A stretch of 49,418 bases of DNA from Anaerolineae bacterium (GTDB taxonomy: Bacteria > Chloroflexota > Anaerolineae > Anaerolineales > Villigracilaceae), in assembly GCA_021324435.1 (NCBI GenBank), contig JAJPIZ010000012.1, forward strand, positions 1 through 49,418. The letters are read 5' to 3'. A program made the translations under genes and the position numbers. The notes beneath the pieces were generated by a model. It ran no database searches. It had not been told where the DNA came from and saw nothing but the letters and a program-made list of their open reading frames with translations. Shown in pieces: positions 41,760 to 49,418 of this stretch (the stretch's first letter is position 1; each line of letters starts with the position of its first letter).

Positions 41760-42947
41760 ATGTCTCATATTGTGGATCAGGTTTCGTTGGGGGCCATCGT
41801 TCAAGTGCGCGACCGATTGCTGGAGGCGCAAGCCCGCGGCCAGAAGATGTTGCGCCTGGAGTCCGGCGACCCATCGTTCGACATTCCCGCGCTGGCGCGT
41901 GAGGCGATGGAGAAGGCGCTCCGCGATGGGCTGACTCATTACACCGCCTCCACCGGCATCCCGCCTTTGCGCGAGGCCATCTTCAAAAAAGTGACAACCG
42001 AGAACGGGTTGAAAGTGCCAAGCGCCGATCATGTGGTCGTGACCAACGGCGGGATGCACGGACTCTACATTCTCTTCCGCGCTTTACTCGACGCGGGCGA
42101 TGAAGTCATTTTGCCCGACCCAATGTGGACCGAGATCGCAGAAAACATCCGACTCGGAGGCGGCAAACCGGTTCCGGTTCAACTCCGACCTGAAAACGGA
42201 TACCAGTATGATCCAGCGGAAATCGAGGCCGTCATCACACCCAGCACGCGCGCCATCTTCGTCAACACGCCGCAGAATCCCATCGGCGTGGTGGCCGCAC
42301 GCGAAACGCTGGAAGCGATTGCCGCGCTGGCTGAAAAGCATAATTTGTTCCTCGTTAGCGACGAGGCCTATGAGCATGTCATCTTCGATGGGCAGAAGCA
42401 TGTCAGCCTCGGTTCTTTGCCTGCCGCGCAAGACCGAACGATCAGCGTGTATTCGCTTTCCAAAACCTACGCCATGAGCGGACTGCGCCTCGGTTATCTC
42501 GTGGTCAATCAACCGCAATATCTTGAACGCGTCAAGAAACTGGTGCGATGCACGATCAATGGCGTGAACTCGGTGGCACAATATGGCGCGGCCGCGGCCA
42601 TCAACGGGCCGCAGGATTTCACGCGTTCCATGGCGCAGGAATATCAGAAGCGCCGCGATATTTTGTTCGACGCGTTGGAAGAATCGCCATATGTGAAAGC
42701 GTTCAAGCCGGGCGGAGCGTTTTATCTATGGGCGCGCATCCAACCCGATTGGCCGGGCTACAATGGCAAGACCGATGACTGGTCCATGACCAACTATTTG
42801 ATTGACAAAGCCGGCATCGGCTCCGCACCGGGGTCAGCATTTGGCCCGGCAGGCGCGGGACACATCCGCTTTGCGTTTTCGTGCTCGACGAATCAGGTGG
42901 AGGAGGCCGCGCGTTTGCTCCCCGAGGTCTTGCGTGCCGCGAAGTAA
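41760..42947 (+). CDS. class I/II aminotransferase
   Basis: A 395-residue PLP aminotransferase. 'ESGDPSFDIP', 'YTASTGIPPLREAI', 'NTPQNPIGVVAARE', 'SDEAYEHVIFDG' and 'YSLSKTYAMSGLRLGY' (the PLP lysine about 237) define an aspartate/aromatic aminotransferase-type enzyme. The amino donor and acceptor are not clear. AAGGAG is 7-8 bases before ATG 41760. A frame open from 41664 includes that ribosome site. Confidence 0.9.
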   Translation: MSHIVDQVSLGAIVQVRDRLLEAQARGQKMLRLESGDPSFDIPALAREAMEKALRDGLTHYTASTGIPPLREAIFKKVTTENGLKVPSADHVVVTNGGMHGLYILFRALLDAGDEVILPDPMWTEIAENIRLGGGKPVPVQLRPENGYQYDPAEIEAVITPSTRAIFVNTPQNPIGVVAARETLEAIAALAEKHNLFLVSDEAYEHVIFDGQKHVSLGSLPAAQDRTISVYSLSKTYAMSGLRLGYLVVNQPQYLERVKKLVRCTINGVNSVAQYGAAAAINGPQDFTRSMAQEYQKRRDILFDALEESPYVKAFKPGGAFYLWARIQPDWPGYNGKTDDWSMTNYLIDKAGIGSAPGSAFGPAGAGHIRFAFSCSTNQVEEAARLLPEVLRAAK

Positions 42948-42955
42948 CTCACGAG

Positions 42956-43008
42956 GGTGCGTCGCACCTTACTCAATAGGACTCACCCGCCCGTTTGGTG
43001 CGACGCAC
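42956..43008. repeat. inverted repeat between convergent genes
   Basis: GTGCGTCGCACC and GGTGCGACGCAC are exact complements separated by 28 bases; the first is itself nearly palindromic. It lies between the aminotransferase and the lytic transglycosylase stops and may terminate both, but no clear U tract is present. Confidence 0.75.
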
Positions 43009-43042
43009 TCCGTAAAGTCAATTATCAAACGGCATCACGCGT

Positions 43043-45460
43043 TCATTGCGCTTGCGGGCCATACAACCTGCGATAGATGATGTAAATTTCGTAAATGTTG
43101 CGGATGTACTGCCGCGTCTCTTCAAAACGGATCGACTCGAGGAACAGATCGGAGTCGCCGCCTCCGAGTTGATACCAATCCAGCGCGTTGCCGGGACCGC
43201 CGTTGTACGCGGCCAGCGCGCCATATAAGTCGCCATTCAAGATGCGGCGATTTGCCGCCAGATAATATGAGCCGAGAATGACGCTCACATTCGGACGATA
43301 GAGTTGATCGGGATCATAATTGATCGGCCAGCCGAGAGCATTGGCGATGTTTCCGCCCGTGCTGGGAATGATTTGCATCAGGCCGCGTGCGCCAGCCGTG
43401 GAACGCACGAATCCCTCAAATAAACTTTCCTGCCGCACAACGCTGAAAAGAAATAGCGGATCGAATCCATTGTTCTGCGCGGCGGGGATGATCAGGTCAT
43501 TGAAATACAACCCGTAACGCAAATGGCTGAAATAAGGCGGAGCCATCATCGAGGACGTGTGGTCGTTGAGTCCGGCCAATGTCAAGACCTGACGCGCCGC
43601 AAAAATTCCCGAACGATAGAGTCCCAAATCAATCAGATAATTGGCGAGGCGGTAGGTCAGAACTGCGTCAAGGCTGACGGCATTGCGCAAATCTTCGAAC
43701 TCGAGCCGCGCGTCGTCATATTCGCCGAGATTCCACAACTCGGTACCGCGAATCGTTCGCGGGTCCGAAGCAAGCGGGCCGAGGCCGGAGAGATCGGTTT
43801 CCGCGGGCAAATTGAACGTCAAGCGAACCCACGAGTCTGCGGCTTTGCGTTCCGCGGCAAAATCAATATTGAAGTTTTCATTGACGGGTGGAGCAAAGGG
43901 AGGTTGTCCACTTAATAAATCGCGGGCGCGCTCGCTGTAGTAACCATCCGGGTCGGCGTTTTGCGCCTGTTGCCATGCGAGTTGCGTTTCGTTTGCATTG
44001 CCAAGTTTTTGCTGAGTCTTGCCGATCCACAAATAGGCGCGCGCCTTATCTGCAGGCGTGATGGCTTGCAAGAGACTCTGCTCGAAGAGGGGAAGCGCGT
44101 TGTTGTAATCGGCCTGGCGGTATTGCATGATGCCCGCAAAGAAAACCGCGGTGGACGACTGATCAAAGGTTGGATATTCACTGCCGACGCGTTGCCAAAC
44201 CTGCGCGGCTTCATCGAAGCGGCCATCGCGTTCAAGGATGCGCGCCGCGCTCATCAACGCATCCGGCGCGTTGCTGGCCGTGGGTGCAGCCTTCACGTAA
44301 TCAAGCAATGTCTGTGCGGCCTGCGGGTACAGATTGAGATTGACCCATTGAATGTTGGCCTTCTCCGTCCATGCATCCGCCCATTTTGGGTGCGCCGGAT
44401 AATTTTGAATGAAATAGGTCAACTCATCCACCGCGCCGGAATAATTTTGCATGGCTTCCATGCTGAGCGCGCGGTAGTAACGCGGCGTGCCGTCGTTGCC
44501 TGGGTTGGCGGCGATGTAACGGTTCAATGATTCCAGGGCTTTGTCGTACACGCCTGCAAAATAATCCGTGATGCCGCGGTCGAGATCGCTGACTTGCTGA
44601 TCGGCGCCGACCAATTCCACAAGTGAAAGATACGAATAATACGAAAGCGGATAATTTTCCACCGCGTGGCGGAAGCGCCCGTAGGCGTTGTCCTTTTGAT
44701 CGAGCGCGAGATATGCCTGCCCGGCCAGATAGTCCATTTGCGCGTGGATGTAGTCATTAGTCGTGTTCGTCATGATCGTGTCATACATGGATAGCGCGGT
44801 GGCGTAATCACCGATTTGGGCGCGGGATTTTGCGATCTTGATGTCGAGCGCCTGTTCATCATCGAGGTGCGGCGCTTCTTTCGCGGACGTGTAAGCGGCC
44901 AGCGCATCCGAATAATTTCCCGCCGCTGAAAGCGCGTCGCCGCGCCGCTCCTGAACATATGAATCCAACACGCCGGGCCGCGCGCCGAGATAGGCCTGAT
45001 ACGCATCCGCGGCTTCGCTGTAGCGTTGCATGTCAGAATATGTCTCACCTTCAAGGAAGTACGCAGGCGCAAAATACGGCGGACTTGGATAATCACTGAT
45101 TAATTGACGCAACGTTGCGAGCGCATCGGCGTTGCGACCATCCAAATGTTGCGCGCGGGCCAGTCCCCACAACGCCGCGGCCTTGAGATTCGGATCGGTC
45201 GAGTCGCCGAACGCAGCGCGGTATTGAATCATGGCGGCCTCCACGTCGCCGTTGAAGAGAGCGCGGTCGCCGGTTGCGACGCGCACCACGGGAACCGGCG
45301 TGGGGGTCGCGGAGGGAATCGGAGACGGTGTCCATGTGGCCGTGACGCCGGGTGTGGATGTCGTGCCGGGAGAGATGGAAGGAACAAAGCTTGGCAGACC
45401 GCAACTCAGCACCATAATTGCCGTCAAGAGTCCGAAAAGCGCACGTATTGTCCGTTTCAT
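43043..45460 (-). CDS. lipoprotein lytic murein transglycosylase with TPR superhelix
   Basis: An 805-residue exported protein. A lipobox (VLSC, about Cys19) and a Thr/Pro-rich linker precede a long array of TPRs (about 55-620) and a C-terminal SLT domain (about 655-790). The catalytic Glu is in 'SVVRQESLFEGF'; 'GLMQIIPSTGGNIA' and 'ALAAYNGGPGN' complete the family motifs. It resembles Slt70 but is lipid anchored. It cleaves peptidoglycan glycan strands. A good promoter stands 7 bases before the ATG, so this long gene also appears to have no leader. Confidence 0.92.
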   Translation of the reverse strand: MKRTIRALFGLLTAIMVLSCGLPSFVPSISPGTTSTPGVTATWTPSPIPSATPTPVPVVRVATGDRALFNGDVEAAMIQYRAAFGDSTDPNLKAAALWGLARAQHLDGRNADALATLRQLISDYPSPPYFAPAYFLEGETYSDMQRYSEAADAYQAYLGARPGVLDSYVQERRGDALSAAGNYSDALAAYTSAKEAPHLDDEQALDIKIAKSRAQIGDYATALSMYDTIMTNTTNDYIHAQMDYLAGQAYLALDQKDNAYGRFRHAVENYPLSYYSYLSLVELVGADQQVSDLDRGITDYFAGVYDKALESLNRYIAANPGNDGTPRYYRALSMEAMQNYSGAVDELTYFIQNYPAHPKWADAWTEKANIQWVNLNLYPQAAQTLLDYVKAAPTASNAPDALMSAARILERDGRFDEAAQVWQRVGSEYPTFDQSSTAVFFAGIMQYRQADYNNALPLFEQSLLQAITPADKARAYLWIGKTQQKLGNANETQLAWQQAQNADPDGYYSERARDLLSGQPPFAPPVNENFNIDFAAERKAADSWVRLTFNLPAETDLSGLGPLASDPRTIRGTELWNLGEYDDARLEFEDLRNAVSLDAVLTYRLANYLIDLGLYRSGIFAARQVLTLAGLNDHTSSMMAPPYFSHLRYGLYFNDLIIPAAQNNGFDPLFLFSVVRQESLFEGFVRSTAGARGLMQIIPSTGGNIANALGWPINYDPDQLYRPNVSVILGSYYLAANRRILNGDLYGALAAYNGGPGNALDWYQLGGGDSDLFLESIRFEETRQYIRNIYEIYIIYRRLYGPQAQ

Positions 45461-45467
45461 GCTAGTT

Positions 45468-45496
45468 CTTATACTGGCAAAGGATGGATGCGTCAA
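45468..45496 (-). promoter_or_regulatory. promoter of the leaderless lytic transglycosylase gene
   Basis: TTGACG and TATAAG separated by exactly 17 bases on the minus strand, with seven bases (AACTAGC) before the ATG at 45460. Confidence 0.7.
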
Positions 45497-45600
45497 GCAG
45501 ACATGGTTTGGAAAGCGCGCGGCCCTCCTCCGATGATTTTGTGCGCAGAAATTTCTAGACAATCCCGCCACTGCATGATAAACTACGTCACACACGAAAC

Positions 45601-45626
45601 AACGACGCCCCCGCGCGGGCGTCGTT
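45601..45626 (+). other. hairpin in the leader of the PfkB kinase gene
   Basis: A perfect 10-bp stem (AACGACGCCC and GGGCGTCGTT) with the loop CCGCGC, 31 bases before the start codon. It is not followed by a T tract, so it is more likely a leader structure than a terminator. It does not match any riboswitch I know. Confidence 0.5.
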
Positions 45627-45657
45627 TGATGTGTATCACTTCTTGTTCAGGGATTGC

Positions 45658-46611
45658 ATGGATACGCTTCTCACCGGTTCCGTTGCCTACGATTATCTGA
45701 TGACCTTTCCGGGTCTGTTCAAGGAACAGATTCTGCCGGAACGATTGGCTTCGATCAGCCTCTCGTTTTTAGTGGACGGCATGTCGCGTCAACGCGGCGG
45801 CATTGCGCCGAACATTGCGTACACGATGGCCCTGCTTGGCGAGAGACCGCGCGTAATGGCAACGGTAGGCGAAGACTTTGGCGACTACCGCGCCTGGCTC
45901 GAGTCAAAAGGTGTGGACACATCCCTGATGAAAGTCATCCCCGGCGAATTCACCGCGTCTTTCTTCGCGACTACGGACCGGGTCTCCGCGCAAATTGCCT
46001 CGTTCTATCCCGGAGCCATGGCGTATTCCGCGACCCAGTCGTTGAAGGATTTGTCGAAGAAACCGGATTTGGTCGTCGTCTCACCGTCCGCGCCGGACGC
46101 GATGATGAAATTCCCGGCGGAATGCCGCGAGTTGGGAATCAAATATCTTTACGACCCGAGTCAACAGGTGCTTCGCCTCGAAGGAAGCGAGTTGGCGCGC
46201 GACATGGAAGGCGCGTATTTCCTGTTCTGCAATGATTATGAATTTGGTTTGATCTCAAAGAAAACCGGATGGGATTTACAGCAAATTCTCAAACATGTCA
46301 AAGTGGTGGTGATCACGCGTGGAAAAGAAGGCGCGAGCCTTTACACGGATGGGCAGGAGCACACCATTCCAGCTGTGCCCGAGCGCGAGATCGTTGACCC
46401 GACCGGCGTGGGCGACGCGTTTCGCGGCGGCTTTTTGATGGGCTATTCGCACGGCTTCGATTGGACGTTGTGCGGCGAGATCGGCTCGCTGGCCGCAGTC
46501 TATTGCCTCGAACAGCGCGGCACGCAGAGTCATAGTTACACAAAGCAGGAATTCGTCGAACGTTTCCGACAGCATTTCGATGATAAAGGAAAGTTAAACG
46601 CAATAATATGA
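45658..46611 (+). CDS. PfkB-family sugar/nucleoside kinase, probably adenosine kinase
   Basis: A 317-residue kinase. 'GGIAPNIAYTMALLGERPRVMATVGEDF' is the first PfkB signature and 'DPTGVGDAFRGGFLMGY' the second, with the catalytic Asp. It heads a pair with adenosylhomocysteinase, so adenosine is the likely substrate, converting the SAH cleavage product into AMP. That is inference; ribokinase or fructokinase activity cannot be excluded. The frame is open from 45631; the ATG at 45658 starts the beta strand 'DTLLTGSVAYDYL' expected at the N terminus. Confidence 0.87.
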   Translation: MDTLLTGSVAYDYLMTFPGLFKEQILPERLASISLSFLVDGMSRQRGGIAPNIAYTMALLGERPRVMATVGEDFGDYRAWLESKGVDTSLMKVIPGEFTASFFATTDRVSAQIASFYPGAMAYSATQSLKDLSKKPDLVVVSPSAPDAMMKFPAECRELGIKYLYDPSQQVLRLEGSELARDMEGAYFLFCNDYEFGLISKKTGWDLQQILKHVKVVVITRGKEGASLYTDGQEHTIPAVPEREIVDPTGVGDAFRGGFLMGYSHGFDWTLCGEIGSLAAVYCLEQRGTQSHSYTKQEFVERFRQHFDDKGKLNAII

Positions 46612-46682
46612 GAAACGATATTCGATATCCGAGAAGTGATAACCAGGCCGAATATCGAATCCCGATTATCGAATAATGATGA

Positions 46683-47963
<1,281 letters not shown>

Positions 47964-47992
47964 TCGGTGTTCGGTAAGCAGTGAGCAGTGAG

Positions 47993-48020
47993 GCCTCGCG
48001 AAGGAATTCGCGAGGCTTTA
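47993..48020 (+). terminator. terminator after ahcY, with a GNRA-type loop
   Basis: A 10-bp stem (GCCTCGCGAA and TTCGCGAGGC) with the loop GGAA, followed by TTTATTG. The core is the same as in the hairpin at 48616-48647. Confidence 0.82.
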
Positions 48021-48083
48021 TTGTCGTCTTGCAGAAAAGATTTTAGATTGTCTTATGCGGGTATAATAGGGTCAGGAGTGATG

Positions 48084-48365
48084 ATGAAGCCCAATTTTGA
48101 ATGGGATACTGACAAAGCGGAAAAGAATCTTCGGAAACATAATGTATCCTTTGAAGAAGCGGCTTCCGTTTTTGATGACCCTCTCTTCATCGCTTTTCTC
48201 GACGAAGAGCATTCACGCGATGAAGAACGCTATATCACAATCGGCCTGTCTAATATGAATCGGCTTTTGCTTGTAGCACATACTGAGCGAAATGACCGAA
48301 TCCGAATTATCAGCGCAAGAAAGGCGACAAAAAATGAAGAAAAATTCTACCAAGAAGCAGGATGA
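48084..48365 (+). CDS. brnT: BrnT-type toxin
   Basis: A 93-residue RelE-fold ribonuclease toxin. Family landmarks are 'FEWDTDKAEKNLRKHNVSFEEAASVFDDP', 'EERYITIGLS', 'LLLVAHTERNDRIRIISAR' and 'ATKNEEKFYQ'. AGGAG five bases before ATG 48084 decides the start over the ATG at 48081. A TATAAT at 48062-48067 would start transcription at the Shine-Dalgarno. The antitoxin start lies 32 bases inside this gene. Toxin before antitoxin is the normal order for BrnT/BrnA. Confidence 0.9.
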   Translation: MKPNFEWDTDKAEKNLRKHNVSFEEAASVFDDPLFIAFLDEEHSRDEERYITIGLSNMNRLLLVAHTERNDRIRIISARKATKNEEKFYQEAG

Positions 48366-48573
48366 TTACGAACTGCGCGAGGAATACGACCTCTCGAAAA
48401 TGACCGTTTTGCCCAAGGGAAGATTTGACCCTAAGCGTAGGATCGGGACTAATGTTGTGGTTCTTGATCCTGAGCTTGCGAAGGCTTTCCCAAACGATGA
48501 GGCAGTTAATGAAGCCTTGCGATTAATATTGAAGGCTACAAAGATCCCACAACGGACCACAGCCTCGCGCTGA
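48334..48573 (+). CDS. BrnA-like antitoxin
   Basis: A 79-residue protein with a charged N terminus and a ribbon-helix-helix-like C-terminal part ('NVVVLDPELAKAFPNDEAVNEALRLIL') that should bind DNA as a dimer and repress the operon. It overlaps the toxin end by 32 bases. An ATG at 48292 in the same frame would add 14 residues; the ATG at 48334 is preferred because the family begins at about this point. Confidence 0.85.
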   Translation: MKKNSTKKQDDYELREEYDLSKMTVLPKGRFDPKRRIGTNVVVLDPELAKAFPNDEAVNEALRLILKATKIPQRTTASR

Positions 48574-48615
48574 AAGTAAGGGTAGTGCCATCCGCCTGCA
48601 ATAGGCGGTAGACAG

Positions 48616-48647
48616 AAGAGCCTCGCGAAGAAATTCGCGAGGCTCTT
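48616..48647 (+). terminator. terminator after the BrnT/BrnA pair, with a GNRA-type loop
   Basis: A 14-bp stem (AAGAGCCTCGCGAA and TTCGCGAGGCTCTT) with the loop GAAA, followed by GTTTTG. It is closely related to the hairpin before the toxin. Confidence 0.85.
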
Positions 48648-48695
48648 GTTTTGTGTGACTATTAAATCATGGCAACGGATTTGGGAACTCGAAAC

Positions 48696-48827
48696 TTACC
48701 CCAACAACCGTATCACTAAAAGGATGAGAATCAGAATCAACAGGATATGAATCAAATTCCCGCCGCGTCGGCCAAAATAACCTAACAGCCAAAGAATCAG
48801 AAGGATGATGATCAGCAGTTCAAGCAT
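48696..48827 (-). CDS. 43-residue hydrophobic membrane protein (lmo0937/DUF5670-like)
   Basis: MLELLIIILLILWLLGYFGR is the first of two hydrophobic stretches, broken by RRGGN; the second is a Leu/Ile-rich helix that ends in RLLG. The size and the 'W.LGYFGRRGG...IH.LL' outline fit the lmo0937/DUF5670 group of tiny envelope-stress proteins. AAGGAG sits eight bases before the ATG. It precedes no other gene on the strand. Confidence 0.75.
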   Translation of the reverse strand: MLELLIIILLILWLLGYFGRRGGNLIHILLILILILLVIRLLG

Positions 48828-48848
48828 CAGATTTCTCCTTGGTCGCTC

Positions 48849-49067
48849 TCATTTCCTGAGCAGAGCCACCAGCGCGATCAGCACGATAGCGGCTACCAAC
48901 ACATACAGCAAATTGTTCGATACTTGCGGCTGGCTGTTGCCTCCGTCATTGCCATTGAAACCACCCGAATCTCCAGGCGGTGAAATGCCAATGGAAATCG
49001 GCGCGCAGGCGCTGAATAAAAAGCTGAGCAACACTAGGAGGGTGGTGATGAAGAGCATCTTGTTCAT
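48849..49067 (-). CDS. small lipoprotein with C-terminal membrane helix
   Basis: A 72-residue protein. The lipobox FSAC (about Cys20) is followed by a short Gly/Asn-rich stretch and a hydrophobic segment ending in 'LLRK'. It would be held by both a lipid and a helix. Start at 49067 (MNKMLF) with AGAGG upstream; an ATG two codons earlier is possible. It is 21 bases upstream of the 43-residue membrane protein in the same direction, so the two are probably one unit. Confidence 0.7.
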   Translation of the reverse strand: MNKMLFITTLLVLLSFLFSACAPISIGISPPGDSGGFNGNDGGNSQPQVSNNLLYVLVAAIVLIALVALLRK

Positions 49068-49185
49068 GGTCATCCTCTCTACTTCTCTACTGATCTGGCT
49101 GACGCATAAAACCCAGGTTGCGATTCATAGGGTCTCTCATAGGTGAAAAATAATGTTACGCCTTCATTAACGATAAAATTTGTAT

Positions 49186-49312
49186 GGTGTTATCCTCTGA
49201 AAATAACCTGAGACACCCCTTCGCAAATGCAAACTTCTCTGATAAGATAACGTTCGCACGCCGAACGATTCGAAACATGATGAAACCCTCGGCCTCCCCG
49301 TCGGGGGTTTTT
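49186..49312 (+). ncRNA. candidate structured small RNA
   Basis: The last 350 bases hold no convincing gene. On the plus strand TAAAAT (49174-49179) is followed by a stretch able to form three stems: GGTGTTAT with ATAACC/ACACC (49186-49217), CGTTCG with CGAACG (49251-49266), and the terminator at 49286. This arrangement looks like a short RNA of about 127 bases. I do not recognise a family. A minus-strand frame of 71 codons here has no ribosome site and unnatural composition. Confidence 0.4.
49286..49312 (+). terminator. intrinsic terminator of the candidate small RNA
   Basis: An 8-bp stem (CCCTCGGC and GTCGGGGG, with two G-U pairs) and the loop CTCCCC, followed by TTTTT. Confidence 0.75.
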
Positions 49313-49380
49313 CTGTGCCGGCCTGCAGATCATGGACGATAGAGAATAAGACACAATCTGCGGTCAACCCGTCCACGGTC

Positions 49381-49418
49381 AACTACTAACTACTAACTAC
49401 TAACTACTAACTACTAAC
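49381..49418. repeat. 7-bp tandem repeat AACTACT
   Basis: Five full copies and one partial copy of AACTACT run to the very end of the window, so the true length of the array is not visible. Confidence 0.9.

Noticed and set aside
45541-45657. SAH riboswitch before the kinase-ahcY pair
   Set aside because: There is only one GC-rich hairpin; I cannot find the conserved core of the SAH riboswitch.
49167-49382. 71-codon minus-strand frame near the end
   Set aside because: No ribosome site, unnatural composition, and it overlaps a terminator and candidate RNA on the other strand.
49381-49418. Possible CRISPR array at the window edge
   Set aside because: The 7-bp units are directly adjacent with no spacers, so it is a simple tandem repeat.

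Overview
The window looks like a chromosomal piece from a Chloroflexota bacterium, most likely class Anaerolineae. This is inferred from gene content, because no rRNA or other marker gene is present. The pointers are many lipoproteins with Thr/Pro-rich linkers, TPR-rich proteins, a Tat-exported L,D-transpeptidase, a CcdA plus glutaredoxin-DUF2085 pair, a thiolase of the archaeal/Chloroflexota type, short palindromic intergenic repeats, and many genes that appear to be leaderless. No tRNA, rRNA, CRISPR array, prophage or complete insertion sequence was found.

Layout. 1-6410 is metabolic: a lipoprotein, a PLP enzyme of the cysteine synthase fold, a conserved unknown, and a two-gene unit of an SLC13-type transporter and a dihydropyrimidinase/hydantoinase. 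6405-9508 is an AT-richer, damaged island on the minus strand: a truncated and frameshifted FnIII-like surface protein, a small membrane protein, a lipoprotein and a RelE-type toxin-antitoxin pair whose toxin carries a one-base deletion. 9549-16297 holds housekeeping genes (PlsC, PilZ, thiolase, SmpB, MFS, CPBP protease) separated by palindromic repeats.

16439-31346 is the most unusual part. About 15 kb is read entirely on the minus strand. In order of transcription it encodes a dead Y1-transposase-like protein, an Mrr-type endonuclease, a TPR protein with a STAND-like N-terminal domain, a seven-TM sensor histidine kinase, a NarL-type response regulator, an orphan MraZ-like protein, a second near-identical response regulator, a P-loop ATPase, and three large TPR proteins built from six copies of one TPR supermodule. 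The same 14-bp palindrome, GGTCATWWATGACC, lies exactly 131 bp upstream of both the mraZ start codon and the ATPase start codon. This suggests one regulator controls both units. I read the region as a signal-controlled ATPase/TPR scaffold system, possibly a conflict or stress system.

31568-39365 carries a class V aminotransferase-like enzyme, an XRE-cupin regulator, a three-haem cytochrome with an ArsR regulator, a patatin/esterase unit, and an envelope/redox unit (L,D-transpeptidase, CcdA, glutaredoxin-DUF2085). 39462-47963 carries pgeF, yggS, yggT and yggU (a set often found near cell-division genes), an aminotransferase, a TPR lytic transglycosylase, and a PfkB kinase plus adenosylhomocysteinase pair that probably recycles SAH. 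48084-49418 has a BrnT/BrnA-like toxin-antitoxin pair flanked by near-identical terminator hairpins, two tiny membrane proteins, a candidate small RNA and a 7-bp tandem repeat at the edge.

A theme across the window is transcription starting at, or next to, the start codon. At least six genes have TATAAT/TAAAAT/TAGAAT exactly six bases before ATG or GTG, and three of these boxes directly follow the terminator of the gene upstream.
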